36,881 nucleotides of DNA from Clostridiales bacterium. Its GTDB lineage: Bacteria > Bacillota > Clostridia > Lachnospirales > Lachnospiraceae. Below the pieces are notes generated by a model that was not told the origin of the DNA, searched no databases, and worked only from the letters and a program-made list of their open reading frames with translations. The DNA is taken from NCBI GenBank assembly GCA_018376135.1, contig JAHABX010000030.1:1-36881 (forward strand), written 5' to 3'. The position numbers and the translations under genes were made by a program. This document shows positions 15,571 through 23,833 of this stretch, piece by piece. Each line of letters begins with the position of its first letter. Within the stretch, counting starts at the first letter, position 1.

Positions 15571-17088
15571 CTAATATCTCTTGATCTTCCTGGACGGTGT
15601 CTTTTCAAACTCCGTCTCTCTTACCTTCAGCCGATATACCTTCTTGTGAGCAGAAGCGCCCTGGTTATAGGCATCAATGATATTCTGCAGCTCTGCCTGC
15701 ACATCGGTGATTCCTTTTTTCTCCGCATACTCATAATCCGGGAATATCTCTGCCTCGATCACGCCTTCACTCTCCCGTACAAGGATCTCCTGTACCAGAC
15801 GGGCTTCACCGATCTTATTCTCCAGCTCCTCCGGCGATACATTCTCACCGTTCTTGGTGATGATGAGATTTTTCTTGCGTCCGGTCAGGAACACAAAGCC
15901 CTCCTCATCCACATATCCCAGATCTCCGGTGCACAGCCAGCCGTCTACCAGCGCTTCCTCTGTCTCCCTGGGCATCTTGTAATATCCCTGCATCACACTG
16001 CTGCCCCGCACCCAGAGCTCCTCGTCCACTACCTTCGCCTCACAGTTGGGCATCAGCTGTCCTACGGACTCCTTCTTGATATTCCAGCTTAAATTGGTAC
16101 TGATGACCGGAGCACACTCCGTCATACCGTAACCCTGCTGAATGGTAACGCCATACTGTTCAAACAGATCGATCATTGCCGGTGCCAGATATGCGCCTCC
16201 GCTGCAGATGGTGTGGAACTGCTCTCCGAATACCTCTCTCTTCACGATCTCGGCCGGAAGTCCTGCCGCATCCTCCAGCTTCTTCGCCATAGTCTCGATC
16301 ATCAGCGGAACCATAAGGATCATATTCGGACGGAACAGCTTAATATTCTTCGCCACACGAAGCAGGGAATCATTGATGCATACCACACTTCCGATGGAAA
16401 AGCCCTTCAGAATATCCATACTCAGGCAATAAGCATGATGGATCGGCAGTACAGACAGGCATACCGTCCGCTCCGGGATCTTCATGTCCAGACAGGTGGC
16501 ATTCTCTGCCAGATTCCGGTGAGTCAGCATAACGCCCTTGCTTTTTCCCGTCGTTCCTGAAGTAAACATGATGGTTGCCAGCATCTCAGGCTTCGGACTG
16601 ATCGCACAGGCTCCCCTGTGTTCTCTGATCAGACTCCACAGAGACAGGGCATCCTCTCCGTTCTCCTCCTTCTGCATGGAAATCAGATATTTCAGCTTCG
16701 GACACCGCTCCTTCACGATCGCCGCCACATCCTTACGGATCTCATCCACTACGAATACCGTGGCATCTGCCCGGTCGATCAGCTCACACATCTCCTCTGC
16801 CGGAAGAGACACATCCAGAGGTACTGCCACACTGCCGCAGTCTACAATACCGAAATAGGTTACAATCCATGAATAGGAGGTCATTCCGGTCAGTGCCACA
16901 TGGCTGCCCTTTTCCCCCAGCGCCACGAGAACATTGGAAAAGCTCTCGCTGTCTTCTTTGATATCCGTATAGGTCTTTGCTTCAATGGTATCTTTTTTGA
17001 TCTTATAGCGGACCGCATCCTCAGCCCCGAATCTTTCTTCTGCCTGTACAAGAATCTCCCGAATCGTACTGCAAATCATATCCTTCAC
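15571..17088 (-). CDS. Free-standing adenylate-forming ligase (AMP-binding enzyme, acyl-activating)
   Basis: The 505-residue protein has the core motifs of the ANL superfamily: phosphate loop FTSGTTGKSKG (175-185) followed by VMLTHRN, QGYGMTE, the ribose-binding Asp in CTGDLGYVDEEG, the hinge GRKKNLIITKNGENVSPEE, and a C-terminal PSRKIKR with the likely catalytic Lys501. It ends directly after that motif, so it has no fused carrier or condensation domain. LPIHHAYCL is more like fatty-acyl ligases than classic amino-acid A domains. It should adenylate a carboxylic acid and load it on the carrier protein encoded 6 bp upstream. The acid is unknown. Confidence 0.9.
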   Translation of the reverse strand: MKDMICSTIREILVQAEERFGAEDAVRYKIKKDTIEAKTYTDIKEDSESFSNVLVALGEKGSHVALTGMTSYSWIVTYFGIVDCGSVAVPLDVSLPAEEMCELIDRADATVFVVDEIRKDVAAIVKERCPKLKYLISMQKEENGEDALSLWSLIREHRGACAISPKPEMLATIMFTSGTTGKSKGVMLTHRNLAENATCLDMKIPERTVCLSVLPIHHAYCLSMDILKGFSIGSVVCINDSLLRVAKNIKLFRPNMILMVPLMIETMAKKLEDAAGLPAEIVKREVFGEQFHTICSGGAYLAPAMIDLFEQYGVTIQQGYGMTECAPVISTNLSWNIKKESVGQLMPNCEAKVVDEELWVRGSSVMQGYYKMPRETEEALVDGWLCTGDLGYVDEEGFVFLTGRKKNLIITKNGENVSPEELENKIGEARLVQEILVRESEGVIEAEIFPDYEYAEKKGITDVQAELQNIIDAYNQGASAHKKVYRLKVRETEFEKTPSRKIKRY

Positions 17089-17094
17089 CTCTTC

Positions 17095-17325
17095 TTATTC
17101 TGCTGACAGCTCTGTCAGATGGTCAACCGCTTCCTGCACGGTGCGGATACCGGCAGCCTGCTGCTGATCGATCTCCACATCAAATTCATCCTCCAGCTCA
17201 CCCAGCATACTCATGAAATCAAAGGAGGTAAATCCAAGGTCTTCCATAAAACGGGATTCCGGATGAATATTTTCCGGCTCCACTTCCACGTAGTTGCAAA
17301 TCACTTCTGCTAATTTTTCAAACAT
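17095..17325 (-). CDS. Acyl/peptidyl carrier protein
   Basis: A 76-residue acidic carrier protein. The phosphopantetheine site is Ser34 in EDLGFTSFDFMSM (family norm DSL; here TSF). Helix 1 and the VEPENIHPESRFMEDLG loop are typical. It lies between the condensation-domain gene (18 bp upstream) and the ligase gene (6 bp downstream), which indicates that the three form one assembly unit. No phosphopantetheinyl transferase is in the window, so the housekeeping enzyme would be used. Confidence 0.93.
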   Translation of the reverse strand: MFEKLAEVICNYVEVEPENIHPESRFMEDLGFTSFDFMSMLGELEDEFDVEIDQQQAAGIRTVQEAVDHLTELSAE

Positions 17326-17343
17326 TTTTCTTTCCTCCCGGTA

Positions 17344-18747
17344 TTAGATAAGCTTCATGATCTCGCCAATGGTCAGGTTCGGATTCTCCGTACCCTTGAA
17401 CATGATCTTGCAGAGATAGTAGTACAGATATTCCAGCTGCTCTCTGCTCACGGCCTTCACCTGATGTTCAAAGTTAAAGTCCAGACCATTGTCCTCCGGA
17501 CGGTGCATGACCGTCAGATACATTGCCTGAGTGGTTGCCCCGTTAGGATACCACCTGGTCTTGTACTTGATATCCCCCAGCTGCTCAAGTCCTTTCTCCT
17601 TCAGAGTCAGCGGCTGATAGGTCAGAGACATGGATTCATAGGTCTGTCCGCCCGGCTGAGGATAAACCTGCTGGCGATGTGCAAAGTAAGAGACCGGATC
17701 ATAGTTGGCATGCCGGAAATACTCATTCTGCAGATCCCGGATCTCACAGATTCCTTCCAGAAAGGTCTTATTTTCCGGGATGATGGTACGGAACGGGAAG
17801 GAATGGATCCTGGTTCCGCCGGATTTCTTTTCCTTCAGCGTCGCTCTTCTGGCAATGGCAGTATTGATGGATACGTCGTCATTTCCGTTCATCTTCTGAT
17901 AGTATGTACGAAGTCCCATAAGAAGCAGGCACACAAGGGATACATGATACTCCTCACAGAAGCTCATCAGCCGCTGGGTCGGCTCACCCTCCAGATGGAA
18001 GATATCCAGTGCGGAATCCACGGAGTCCGATACGTTGACGGCTGCTCTGGCATTCGGGTTGCCGCTTCTCTCCCGCTCTGCCATAAGCTCCTTTGGTCCT
18101 TCCAGACCATTGTAGATCGGCTCCGAAGCTTCGATCAAATTCCGGAAATATTCCTCATCCCTTGCCTTTGCCTTACTTCCTGCCTCATATGCCAGATCCT
18201 TCTGAAGCTGTTCAATATAAGAAGCCATATCCTTCGGATACGGAACACCCTCATACATGGCATTGCAGTACAGCTCAATAATGTCTTTCAGGAAACAGAT
18301 CAAAGACTGAGCATCCATGGTCATATGATCCACCAGAAGATAGGTTCCCTGATAGCCGTCCGGCATCTTGATCATAACGATCCGGTTCATGGGCGAATCC
18401 TGACGTTTGAATGGAACCTGCGTCCATTTCCTCATGGTCTCCTCCGCCTCTTCCATGGTCACTCCCGTGAAATCTACAAATTCAATATCTCTGTCTTCCT
18501 TTTCCACCACATACTGATACCAGCTGCCGTCCTTATCTGCCGCAAACCGGAGCCTCATGGATTCACAGCGGTCATATGCCTTATAGATGGACTCCTTCAA
18601 TACCTTCCAGTCCAGATCCACACCAATGGTCAGGCTGGTGCCGATATTCAGCACCTCCTTCTTCGGGCAGAAATTCTGGTAAAAGAAATGAAATTTCTGT
18701 GCGGCAGTCAACGGATAAACAGGGTATCCTTTTCTCTTTCTCATCAT
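17344..18747 (-). CDS. Free-standing condensation-domain protein (NRPS C-domain family)
   Basis: The 467-residue protein is the length of one C domain. It begins with a C1-like motif, YPLTAAQKFHFFYQ. The active-site motif, normally HHxxxDG, reads DHMTMDA at 140-146. The second His (His141), which is the catalytic one in the family, and Asp145 are kept. The first His is Asp and the Gly is Ala. Later motifs include SINTAIARRATL and a latch-like region ending NFEHQ. Such enzymes form amide or ester bonds between a carrier-bound acyl group and a nucleophile. It overlaps the hydrolase gene (ATGA) and has its own GGAGG site. The acceptor could be a small soluble amine or alcohol, since no second carrier exists here. 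Confidence 0.87.
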   Translation of the reverse strand: MMRKRKGYPVYPLTAAQKFHFFYQNFCPKKEVLNIGTSLTIGVDLDWKVLKESIYKAYDRCESMRLRFAADKDGSWYQYVVEKEDRDIEFVDFTGVTMEEAEETMRKWTQVPFKRQDSPMNRIVMIKMPDGYQGTYLLVDHMTMDAQSLICFLKDIIELYCNAMYEGVPYPKDMASYIEQLQKDLAYEAGSKAKARDEEYFRNLIEASEPIYNGLEGPKELMAERERSGNPNARAAVNVSDSVDSALDIFHLEGEPTQRLMSFCEEYHVSLVCLLLMGLRTYYQKMNGNDDVSINTAIARRATLKEKKSGGTRIHSFPFRTIIPENKTFLEGICEIRDLQNEYFRHANYDPVSYFAHRQQVYPQPGGQTYESMSLTYQPLTLKEKGLEQLGDIKYKTRWYPNGATTQAMYLTVMHRPEDNGLDFNFEHQVKAVSREQLEYLYYYLCKIMFKGTENPNLTIGEIMKLI

Positions 18748-19688
18748 TTTATAATTCCTCCGATAAATTCATTCAACGCGTTCTCATAAGCCGCCGTATC
18801 CTTATAATAGCTCTCTGCGTGAGCGGCTCCTTCCACGATCAGTTTCATTTTTGTCGATGCAATATTCTCATAGATCTGATCGCACATACTGCAGGGCACA
18901 AAGGTATCTCCGCTTCCGTGGATCAGAAGGATCGGAACCTCCGCTTTTCTTACTTCTCTTGCCGCATTGCACTCATCCAGCCCATAGCCCGCTTTCCTGC
19001 GGTTCACAAGGCTTGATATCTGAATGATCGGAAATGCCGGCATATGATACATGGAATGCAGGACATGGGTGAAGACCTCCTTGGAAGAGGTAAATCCACA
19101 GTCAGAGACGATCCCCTTTACCTGCGCCGGAAGCGTAAGACCACTGGTCATCAGGACCGTAGCTCCGCCCATGGAGGTTCCATGCAGCAGGATCTGCGTA
19201 TCCTCACCACAGCGGTTCACAAGCCAGCCGATCCAGTTCAGGGCATCCTTTCTGTCCAGACAGCCGAAGCCGATGTATTCGCCCTCACTCTGCCCGTGGG
19301 CACGCTCATCCACCAGAAGCATGCTGTAACCCTTCTTCAGATAATACCCGGACAGCCCCACATAGTCATTCATACCCTCGCTTGTATATCCGTGAAAGCA
19401 GATCACCGCTTTCTTCTCATCTCCCACCGGGAAATAGGTGGCATGCAGTCTCAGACCGTCAAAGGAACGGACATGCACATCCTCATGAGGCTGTGCCATC
19501 ATATATTCCCTGCGCTCCCTGATCAGCGGCATGTGCTGATTCCAGTCTGTTCCCGCCATCTTCATGGTCCGCTCTACCCTGGCTTTTCCTCTTTTCATGG
19601 TCCTTCGGTAAAAATAAGCGGAGCTCCCCGCCTCTGCCACGGTTAAAAGCCCTATGACCACTGCGGCAGTCCTTGCCATTTTTCTCAT
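18744..19688 (-). CDS. Membrane-anchored alpha/beta hydrolase
   Basis: The 314-residue protein has an N-terminal hydrophobic anchor (about 7-27) followed by basic residues. The hydrolase fold carries oxyanion motif FHGYTS, nucleophile Ser172 in LLHGTSMGGA, acid Asp261 in IHGSGDTFVP and base His290 in GAAHAESYY. It resembles serine peptidase/esterase-type hydrolases (the COG1073 kind). In this operon it could release, trim or transfer the acyl product at the membrane, taking the place of a thioesterase. Membrane side is undecided; there is no clear cleavage site. Confidence 0.88.
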   Translation of the reverse strand: MRKMARTAAVVIGLLTVAEAGSSAYFYRRTMKRGKARVERTMKMAGTDWNQHMPLIRERREYMMAQPHEDVHVRSFDGLRLHATYFPVGDEKKAVICFHGYTSEGMNDYVGLSGYYLKKGYSMLLVDERAHGQSEGEYIGFGCLDRKDALNWIGWLVNRCGEDTQILLHGTSMGGATVLMTSGLTLPAQVKGIVSDCGFTSSKEVFTHVLHSMYHMPAFPIIQISSLVNRRKAGYGLDECNAAREVRKAEVPILLIHGSGDTFVPCSMCDQIYENIASTKMKLIVEGAAHAESYYKDTAAYENALNEFIGGIIK

Positions 19689-19721
19689 ACTTGCTCCATT
19701 TCCGTATCATTCGATACTATT

Positions 19722-20060
19722 TTATTTTCCGGCCCGGCTGCGCTCTGCAAGCTCCTGGAAACGCAGCGCCTTTTCAATGCTTCCTTCTACTTTGAGCTTC
19801 TGGATCGTGAAGGCAAGCACCGGATCCAGACTGCCGTCGGAAAGCTTTCTCAGCGTATCCGCACTGCAGGTAAACATGGCGTCCCTGTCATAATACTCAT
19901 AGGGTTCCACATAAAGCTTTCCTTCCTTCACCTCCACATAAAAGATACCGGATGCCTCTCCGGTTATATTGAACTGGAATGCCAGATGCTCCGTGATGTC
20001 ACTCACATCTGCCTCCATAAACTGACTCTTTATCTCCGAGAAAAAGTCTGCATATGTCAT
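19722..20060 (-). CDS. SCP2-like sterol/lipid-transfer domain protein
   Basis: The 112-residue protein is a single SCP2-type domain. The family pattern is visible in GKLYVEPYEYYDRDAMFTCS followed by TLRKLSDGSLDPVLAF and KLKVEGSIEKAL. Such domains hold fatty acyl chains or other lipids in a hydrophobic tunnel. It is the first gene of the operon, behind GGAGG 7 bp from the ATG, and its promoter carries the TetR-type palindromes. It may carry the acyl substrate or product for the ligase and condensation proteins. Confidence 0.88.
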   Translation of the reverse strand: MTYADFFSEIKSQFMEADVSDITEHLAFQFNITGEASGIFYVEVKEGKLYVEPYEYYDRDAMFTCSADTLRKLSDGSLDPVLAFTIQKLKVEGSIEKALRFQELAERSRAGK

Positions 20061-20092
20061 TTTTATCCCTCCGTCTTTTTATTCTTCATTTT

Positions 20093-20107
20093 TCGACCAT
20101 CGGTCGA
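20093..20107. promoter_or_regulatory. TetR-type operator 1
   Basis: TCGACC-ATC-GGTCGA, a perfect 6-bp-arm palindrome. It lies just downstream of the predicted transcription start of the SCP2-led operon. Confidence 0.7.
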
Positions 20108-20121
20108 TTGCTTTCGTAAAT

Positions 20122-20150
20122 AGATTAGCACCTTTTCGACCAGTGGTCAA
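20122..20150 (-). promoter_or_regulatory. Promoter of the SCP2-hydrolase-condensation-carrier-ligase operon
   Basis: On the minus strand TTGACC, 17-bp spacer, TAATCT. The -35 is part of operator 2. The transcript would start near 20115 and the SCP2 start codon is at 20060. Confidence 0.65.
20136..20150. promoter_or_regulatory. TetR-type operator 2
   Basis: TCGACC-AGT-GGTCAA, the same palindrome as operator 1 with one arm mismatch, 43 bp away centre to centre. It covers the -35 box of the operon promoter. Confidence 0.7.
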
Positions 20151-20206
20151 TTATGGATACAGACAAAGATTCCATGTTTTTTTTCTTTTTTATGTGAAAT
20201 ATGCCG

Positions 20207-20236
20207 TTGTCTTCAAAGGATTTTCTATGATATACT
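20207..20236 (+). promoter_or_regulatory. Promoter of the TetR-family gene
   Basis: TTGTCT, 18-bp spacer, TATACT on the plus strand, about 60 bp before the preferred start codon. The two operators lie 57 bp or more upstream of it, so direct autorepression is less evident than repression of the divergent operon. Confidence 0.5.
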
Positions 20237-20299
20237 GAAATACATGTGACAATTCAGAAACGCACGCAGAATACGACTTTATATAGAAAGGCTGCAGAC

Positions 20300-20914
20300 A
20301 TGCCAAATACAACGAAATATGATCAGATATTGAATGCCCTCCAGATACTGTTGGATCAAAAGGATATACAGACCATCTCGGTCAGCGAGATCGCCCAGAC
20401 CGCAGGGATCGGTAAGGGAAGCATCTATTATTATTTCCCGTCCAAGGAGGCGATCTTTGAAGCCCTTGTAAAACGGGATTACGAGCTGCCTCTGGAGACA
20501 GCGAAAAACCTTGCTCTGCAGACAGAAGTATCTCCCTTCACCCGCATGGCGATGATCTTTCAGGCATGCCGCAATTCCTCCTCCCAGTTCCGGGTACGCA
20601 GAAACAGTGCTGTCCCTGCCGGAGCACCGGAGCAGGCATTCATTCATCAGAAATACCTGAACCATCTGATCTGTGAGCTGAAGCCTACCTTAACAGAGAT
20701 CATAAAGCAGGGCATTGATAAGGGAGAGATTCACTTTGACCGTCCTGCCGCACTGGCAGAGATCGTACTGATCGTGCTGTCCGTCAAGCTGGACAACACG
20801 ATCACCGTCTCCTCTCCGGATGAGATCGAAGATACGATCCTGGGACTTATCTCTCTTCTGGAAAAAGGAACGGAGAATCCTGCAGGATCATTGAATTTTT
20901 TGACAGCGTTTTAA
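20300..20914 (+). CDS. TetR/AcrR-family transcriptional regulator
   Basis: I chose the ATG at 20300 (204 residues), which has AAAGG 8 bp upstream, over a GTG at 20246 with no site. The N-terminal helix-turn-helix reads ISVSEIAQTAGIGKGSIYYYF and is followed by PSKEAIFEAL, the standard TetR pattern. The C-terminal ligand domain (about 60-200) is not assignable to a ligand; acyl compounds are plausible given the operon it faces. The two palindromes at 20093-20150 are the likely operators. Confidence 0.92.
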   Translation: MPNTTKYDQILNALQILLDQKDIQTISVSEIAQTAGIGKGSIYYYFPSKEAIFEALVKRDYELPLETAKNLALQTEVSPFTRMAMIFQACRNSSSQFRVRRNSAVPAGAPEQAFIHQKYLNHLICELKPTLTEIIKQGIDKGEIHFDRPAALAEIVLIVLSVKLDNTITVSSPDEIEDTILGLISLLEKGTENPAGSLNFLTAF

Positions 20915-20950
20915 AAAGGGAGAATCCCCTGACCGGGATTCTCCCTTTTT
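20913..20950. terminator. Bidirectional terminator between tetR and the corrinoid activator gene
   Basis: A perfect 16-bp stem (AAAAAGGGAGAATCCC / GGGATTCTCCCTTTTT) with a 6-nt loop ends in T-runs on both strands. It begins at the last bases of the tetR gene and lies directly before the end of the minus-strand gene. Confidence 0.92.
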
Positions 20951-20954
20951 TGTT

Positions 20955-23144
20955 TTATTCTTCCCCAAATAGCATATGTTCCATATAGAATTCCTGGAAC
21001 TCTGCACTGGAGGACAGATCCGTCTCCCTGCACAGCTTTCGGATCTGCTCCATTCTTTCTCTTCCTTCCGGGTCCGTCAGATACCGGACACAGCCGGACA
21101 AGGCACTGTTCCCCACGGTGCGGATCTTTCCCCGGAATGCCTCCGGGAACAGCCCTGTCACGAATGCCTTTTCCAGATCCAGATAGAAGCCAAAGCCTCC
21201 TGCCAGACAGACATGCTCCACTTCCTCTGCCGCATGCCCGCTTTCCAAAAGCAGGGTTTCAATACCTGCCCGGATCGCTGCCTTGGCAAGCTGGATTTCC
21301 CGGATATCTTTCTGGGTCAGGCACACCTTCTTCCCATCCGGCAGCTTTGCCAGCAGGAACCCTTCTTCAAAATACGGCTCCTCCAGTTTTCCGTATGCAT
21401 CCATCAGATCATTCTTATATAATTCTGCCGCTGCCTCCAGTACGCCTGTACCGCAGATTCCCTGTACCGGTCGCTTCAGGATCGTCTCCACCCGGCAGCT
21501 GCCGTCATGGATCTCAACCCTCTGGATGGCTCCCGGCAGACTTCCCATGCCGCAGGAAATATTTCCTCCCTCAAATGCCGGACCTGCCGCTGTGGACGTG
21601 CACAGGATCCCATGGCAGTTTCCCACTGCCATCTCTCCGTTGGTCCCCAGATCAATGAGCATACAAAGCTCTTCTGTCCGGTCAAAGTCACAGGCATACA
21701 GTCCTGCTGTGATATCAGCCCCCACAAATGCGGCGATCCCGGGCAGAAGCTCTGCTAAAACTGCCGGAAGCCCTCCTCCCAAAAGCTCCGGCAGCAGATG
21801 CGCTTCTCCTTCCAGATGCTCCGGGATAAACGGTGCCTTACCAAGCCTGCTGCAGTCGTACCCTCTCAAAAGATGCAGCATGACCGTATTTCCTGTTATA
21901 CTCACTTTTTTTAACTTCTCCGGGCACTCTGACCGCTGCAGGAGTGTACAGATCCCGGTCTCCAGATCCCGGCAGATGGCTGTCCGCAGATGATCCAGAT
22001 CCCCTCTGCAGGCTGCACCGATCCTGGCGATCACATCCGCTCCGTAAGCACGCTGATGATTGACACCTGTCCAGGTATCCGATACGCTTCCGTCCTCCAG
22101 ACCGATCCGCTGCATGGCGAGCGTGGTGGTCCCGATGTCCACGGCGATCCCCCATGCGCCGTCTCTGTCTTCCGGCTTTTTCTCCTGCTCTTCCACGGAG
22201 GCAAGTACCTGGAATTCCTCTTCTCCTGCCTCCGGCAGACGCACGGTCAAATTCATCCGGGGCTTTGCGATGCATGCCAGCCTCCAGCCCTCTGAGAGTT
22301 CCTTTTCAGAAAAGATATGCCGGTCGCCCTCCTCGGGTAGAAGCACCCCTTCTTCCACCAGGATCCGGCATTTTCCGCATCTTCCGTTTCCTCCGCAGGG
22401 TGCATCAAAGCCTCCTGCTTCCCTTTGGATTGCCGAAAGCAGTGTTTCCCCGGGAGAAAGGACTGTCTCCCAGATTCTTTCCTTCTGCCGGATCCGGATC
22501 TTCATCTGTTCCACTCTCCGGTTCTTACAGGAAAAATTAGAGCATCTGGAACATTCATGGCGGATCCGGAAGCTGTCCCGGTCCGGGCTCACCCCAAAGA
22601 TCATGGCATTACTTTTTACCGGGTCCAACATATATCCGGAGGAAAGAGAGAAACCATACCTCTCTGCGTCCACCTCTTCATAAATCAGCTGCTGAAGCTC
22701 CATGGGCGCATCATGGGGTGCAGAGTAACGTCCCCCGATCCCCACATCCATGCTTTGGCAGTATTCCCGGAGGAGCTCTTCCATCTGCGGCTCCAGGGAA
22801 TACAGTGCACAGTCTGCCATGGCATCTGCCAGCATCCCCTTCACATAATCTCCTTCTCCGAAGGCGGCTGTACAGTACCGGCTCACCTCTTTCCCCACAC
22901 TGCACAGTGCATAGAGGACCCGGCTCCCCGCCGGGAGTCCTTCCACTTTTGGATGCTCCGGCAGGATCCCCGGCTGCAGAAGGATCAGCGGCTCACACAA
23001 CTTCCGGACCGGGTCAAGCAGTTCTCTGTATTCCTCCCGGAACTCTTCATACAGCTCCATCTGCGGGGTACAGTCCAGAAGCCGGAATACCTCCTGTTCT
23101 GATATCCGTACAGGGCAGCCTCTCTTCTTTATTGTTCCATCCAC
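20955..23144 (-). CDS. Reductive activator of corrinoid proteins (RACE/RamA-like) fused to a methionine-synthase-activation-like domain
   Basis: The frame opens at a TTG at 23168 and has an ATG at 23159. The GTG at 23144 has GGAGG 8 bp upstream and is the best start (729 residues). Residues 80-190 resemble the B12-dependent methionine synthase activation domain (MELQQLIYEE, then YGFSLSSGYMLDPVKSNAMI). A Cys cluster CSRCSNFSC follows, then a plant-type [2Fe-2S] ferredoxin domain (PCGGNGRCGKC and a later Cys in WRLACIA). The rest is an ASKHA-type ATPase domain starting DIGTTTLAMQ, with IDLGTNGEM and CLAGGFGFYLDLEKA. RACE proteins use ATP to reduce inactive Co(II) corrinoid to Co(I). It is the last gene of the operon, next to its probable client. 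Confidence 0.88.
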   Translation of the reverse strand: MDGTIKKRGCPVRISEQEVFRLLDCTPQMELYEEFREEYRELLDPVRKLCEPLILLQPGILPEHPKVEGLPAGSRVLYALCSVGKEVSRYCTAAFGEGDYVKGMLADAMADCALYSLEPQMEELLREYCQSMDVGIGGRYSAPHDAPMELQQLIYEEVDAERYGFSLSSGYMLDPVKSNAMIFGVSPDRDSFRIRHECSRCSNFSCKNRRVEQMKIRIRQKERIWETVLSPGETLLSAIQREAGGFDAPCGGNGRCGKCRILVEEGVLLPEEGDRHIFSEKELSEGWRLACIAKPRMNLTVRLPEAGEEEFQVLASVEEQEKKPEDRDGAWGIAVDIGTTTLAMQRIGLEDGSVSDTWTGVNHQRAYGADVIARIGAACRGDLDHLRTAICRDLETGICTLLQRSECPEKLKKVSITGNTVMLHLLRGYDCSRLGKAPFIPEHLEGEAHLLPELLGGGLPAVLAELLPGIAAFVGADITAGLYACDFDRTEELCMLIDLGTNGEMAVGNCHGILCTSTAAGPAFEGGNISCGMGSLPGAIQRVEIHDGSCRVETILKRPVQGICGTGVLEAAAELYKNDLMDAYGKLEEPYFEEGFLLAKLPDGKKVCLTQKDIREIQLAKAAIRAGIETLLLESGHAAEEVEHVCLAGGFGFYLDLEKAFVTGLFPEAFRGKIRTVGNSALSGCVRYLTDPEGRERMEQIRKLCRETDLSSSAEFQEFYMEHMLFGEE

Positions 23145-23174
23145 ACTGATCCCCTCCATGACAGTCAATAAGTT

Positions 23175-23819
23175 CTATGCGTTCCTTTCAAGGACCGCTT
23201 TCTTCGCCACCTCTGCCGCAGATGCCGCATCCGGGGTGTAGTAGTCCGCACCGATCTCCTCTGCAAAGCTGTCCGTAATGGGGGCTCCTCCGATCATCAC
23301 AATATATTTGTCCTTCACTCCTTTTTCTTCCAGCAGGTCTACCACTTCCTTCATGCTTGGCATGGTGGTCGTCAATAATGCAGACATACCGATCACATCC
23401 GCACCGATCTCCTCTGCTTTGGCAAGGAAGGTTGACGCATCCACATCCACACCCAGATCATGGATCTCAAAGCCCGCACCCTTAAGCATCATGGCGGTCA
23501 GGTTCTTGCCGATATCGTGAAGATCTCCTTTCACCGTTCCGATCACGACCTTCCCCACCGGTTCATTTCCCACCTCGATCAGCTTCGGCTCCAGAATGGA
23601 CAGACCTGCGTTCATCGCCCTTGCTGCCACCAGCACCTCCGGTACGAACACCTCATCTCTTTTAAACTTTCCTCCAATGATCCCCATTCCGTCCAGAAGC
23701 CCTTCATTCAGGATCACCTTCGGGTCTATCCCCTCCTCCAGCGCCTGCTGTACCAGCGCTTTTACATTCTTTGCACGTCCTTTCTGTAAAAATTCAGAAA
23801 TCTCCTGTACAACTGCCAT
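23175..23819 (-). CDS. Corrinoid (B12-binding) protein of a methyltransferase system
   Basis: The ATG at 23819 has GAGGAGG upstream and gives 214 residues, the usual size for MtaC/MtbC/MttC-type proteins; the upstream extension is not supported. An N-terminal helical cap (1-85) is followed by the Rossmann B12 domain, with Asp99-x-His101-x-x-Gly104 in KGDLHDIGKNL, the motif whose His binds cobalt from below. GMSALLTTTM and GGAPITDSFAEEIGADYYTPDA complete the fold. It carries the methyl group between the methyltransferases encoded upstream; the activator encoded downstream repairs oxidised cobalt. Confidence 0.95.
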   Translation of the reverse strand: MAVVQEISEFLQKGRAKNVKALVQQALEEGIDPKVILNEGLLDGMGIIGGKFKRDEVFVPEVLVAARAMNAGLSILEPKLIEVGNEPVGKVVIGTVKGDLHDIGKNLTAMMLKGAGFEIHDLGVDVDASTFLAKAEEIGADVIGMSALLTTTMPSMKEVVDLLEEKGVKDKYIVMIGGAPITDSFAEEIGADYYTPDAASAAEVAKKAVLERNA

Positions 23820-23833
23820 CTTATTTTCCTCCT

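Noticed and set aside
17464..18789. Plus-strand 441-codon open frame
   Set aside because: Antisense to the condensation-domain gene; the reading is a by-product of codon use there.
20246..20299. GTG start giving an 18-residue longer TetR protein
   Set aside because: It lies 10 bp after the predicted -10 box, so it would have almost no leader, and it has no ribosome binding site.
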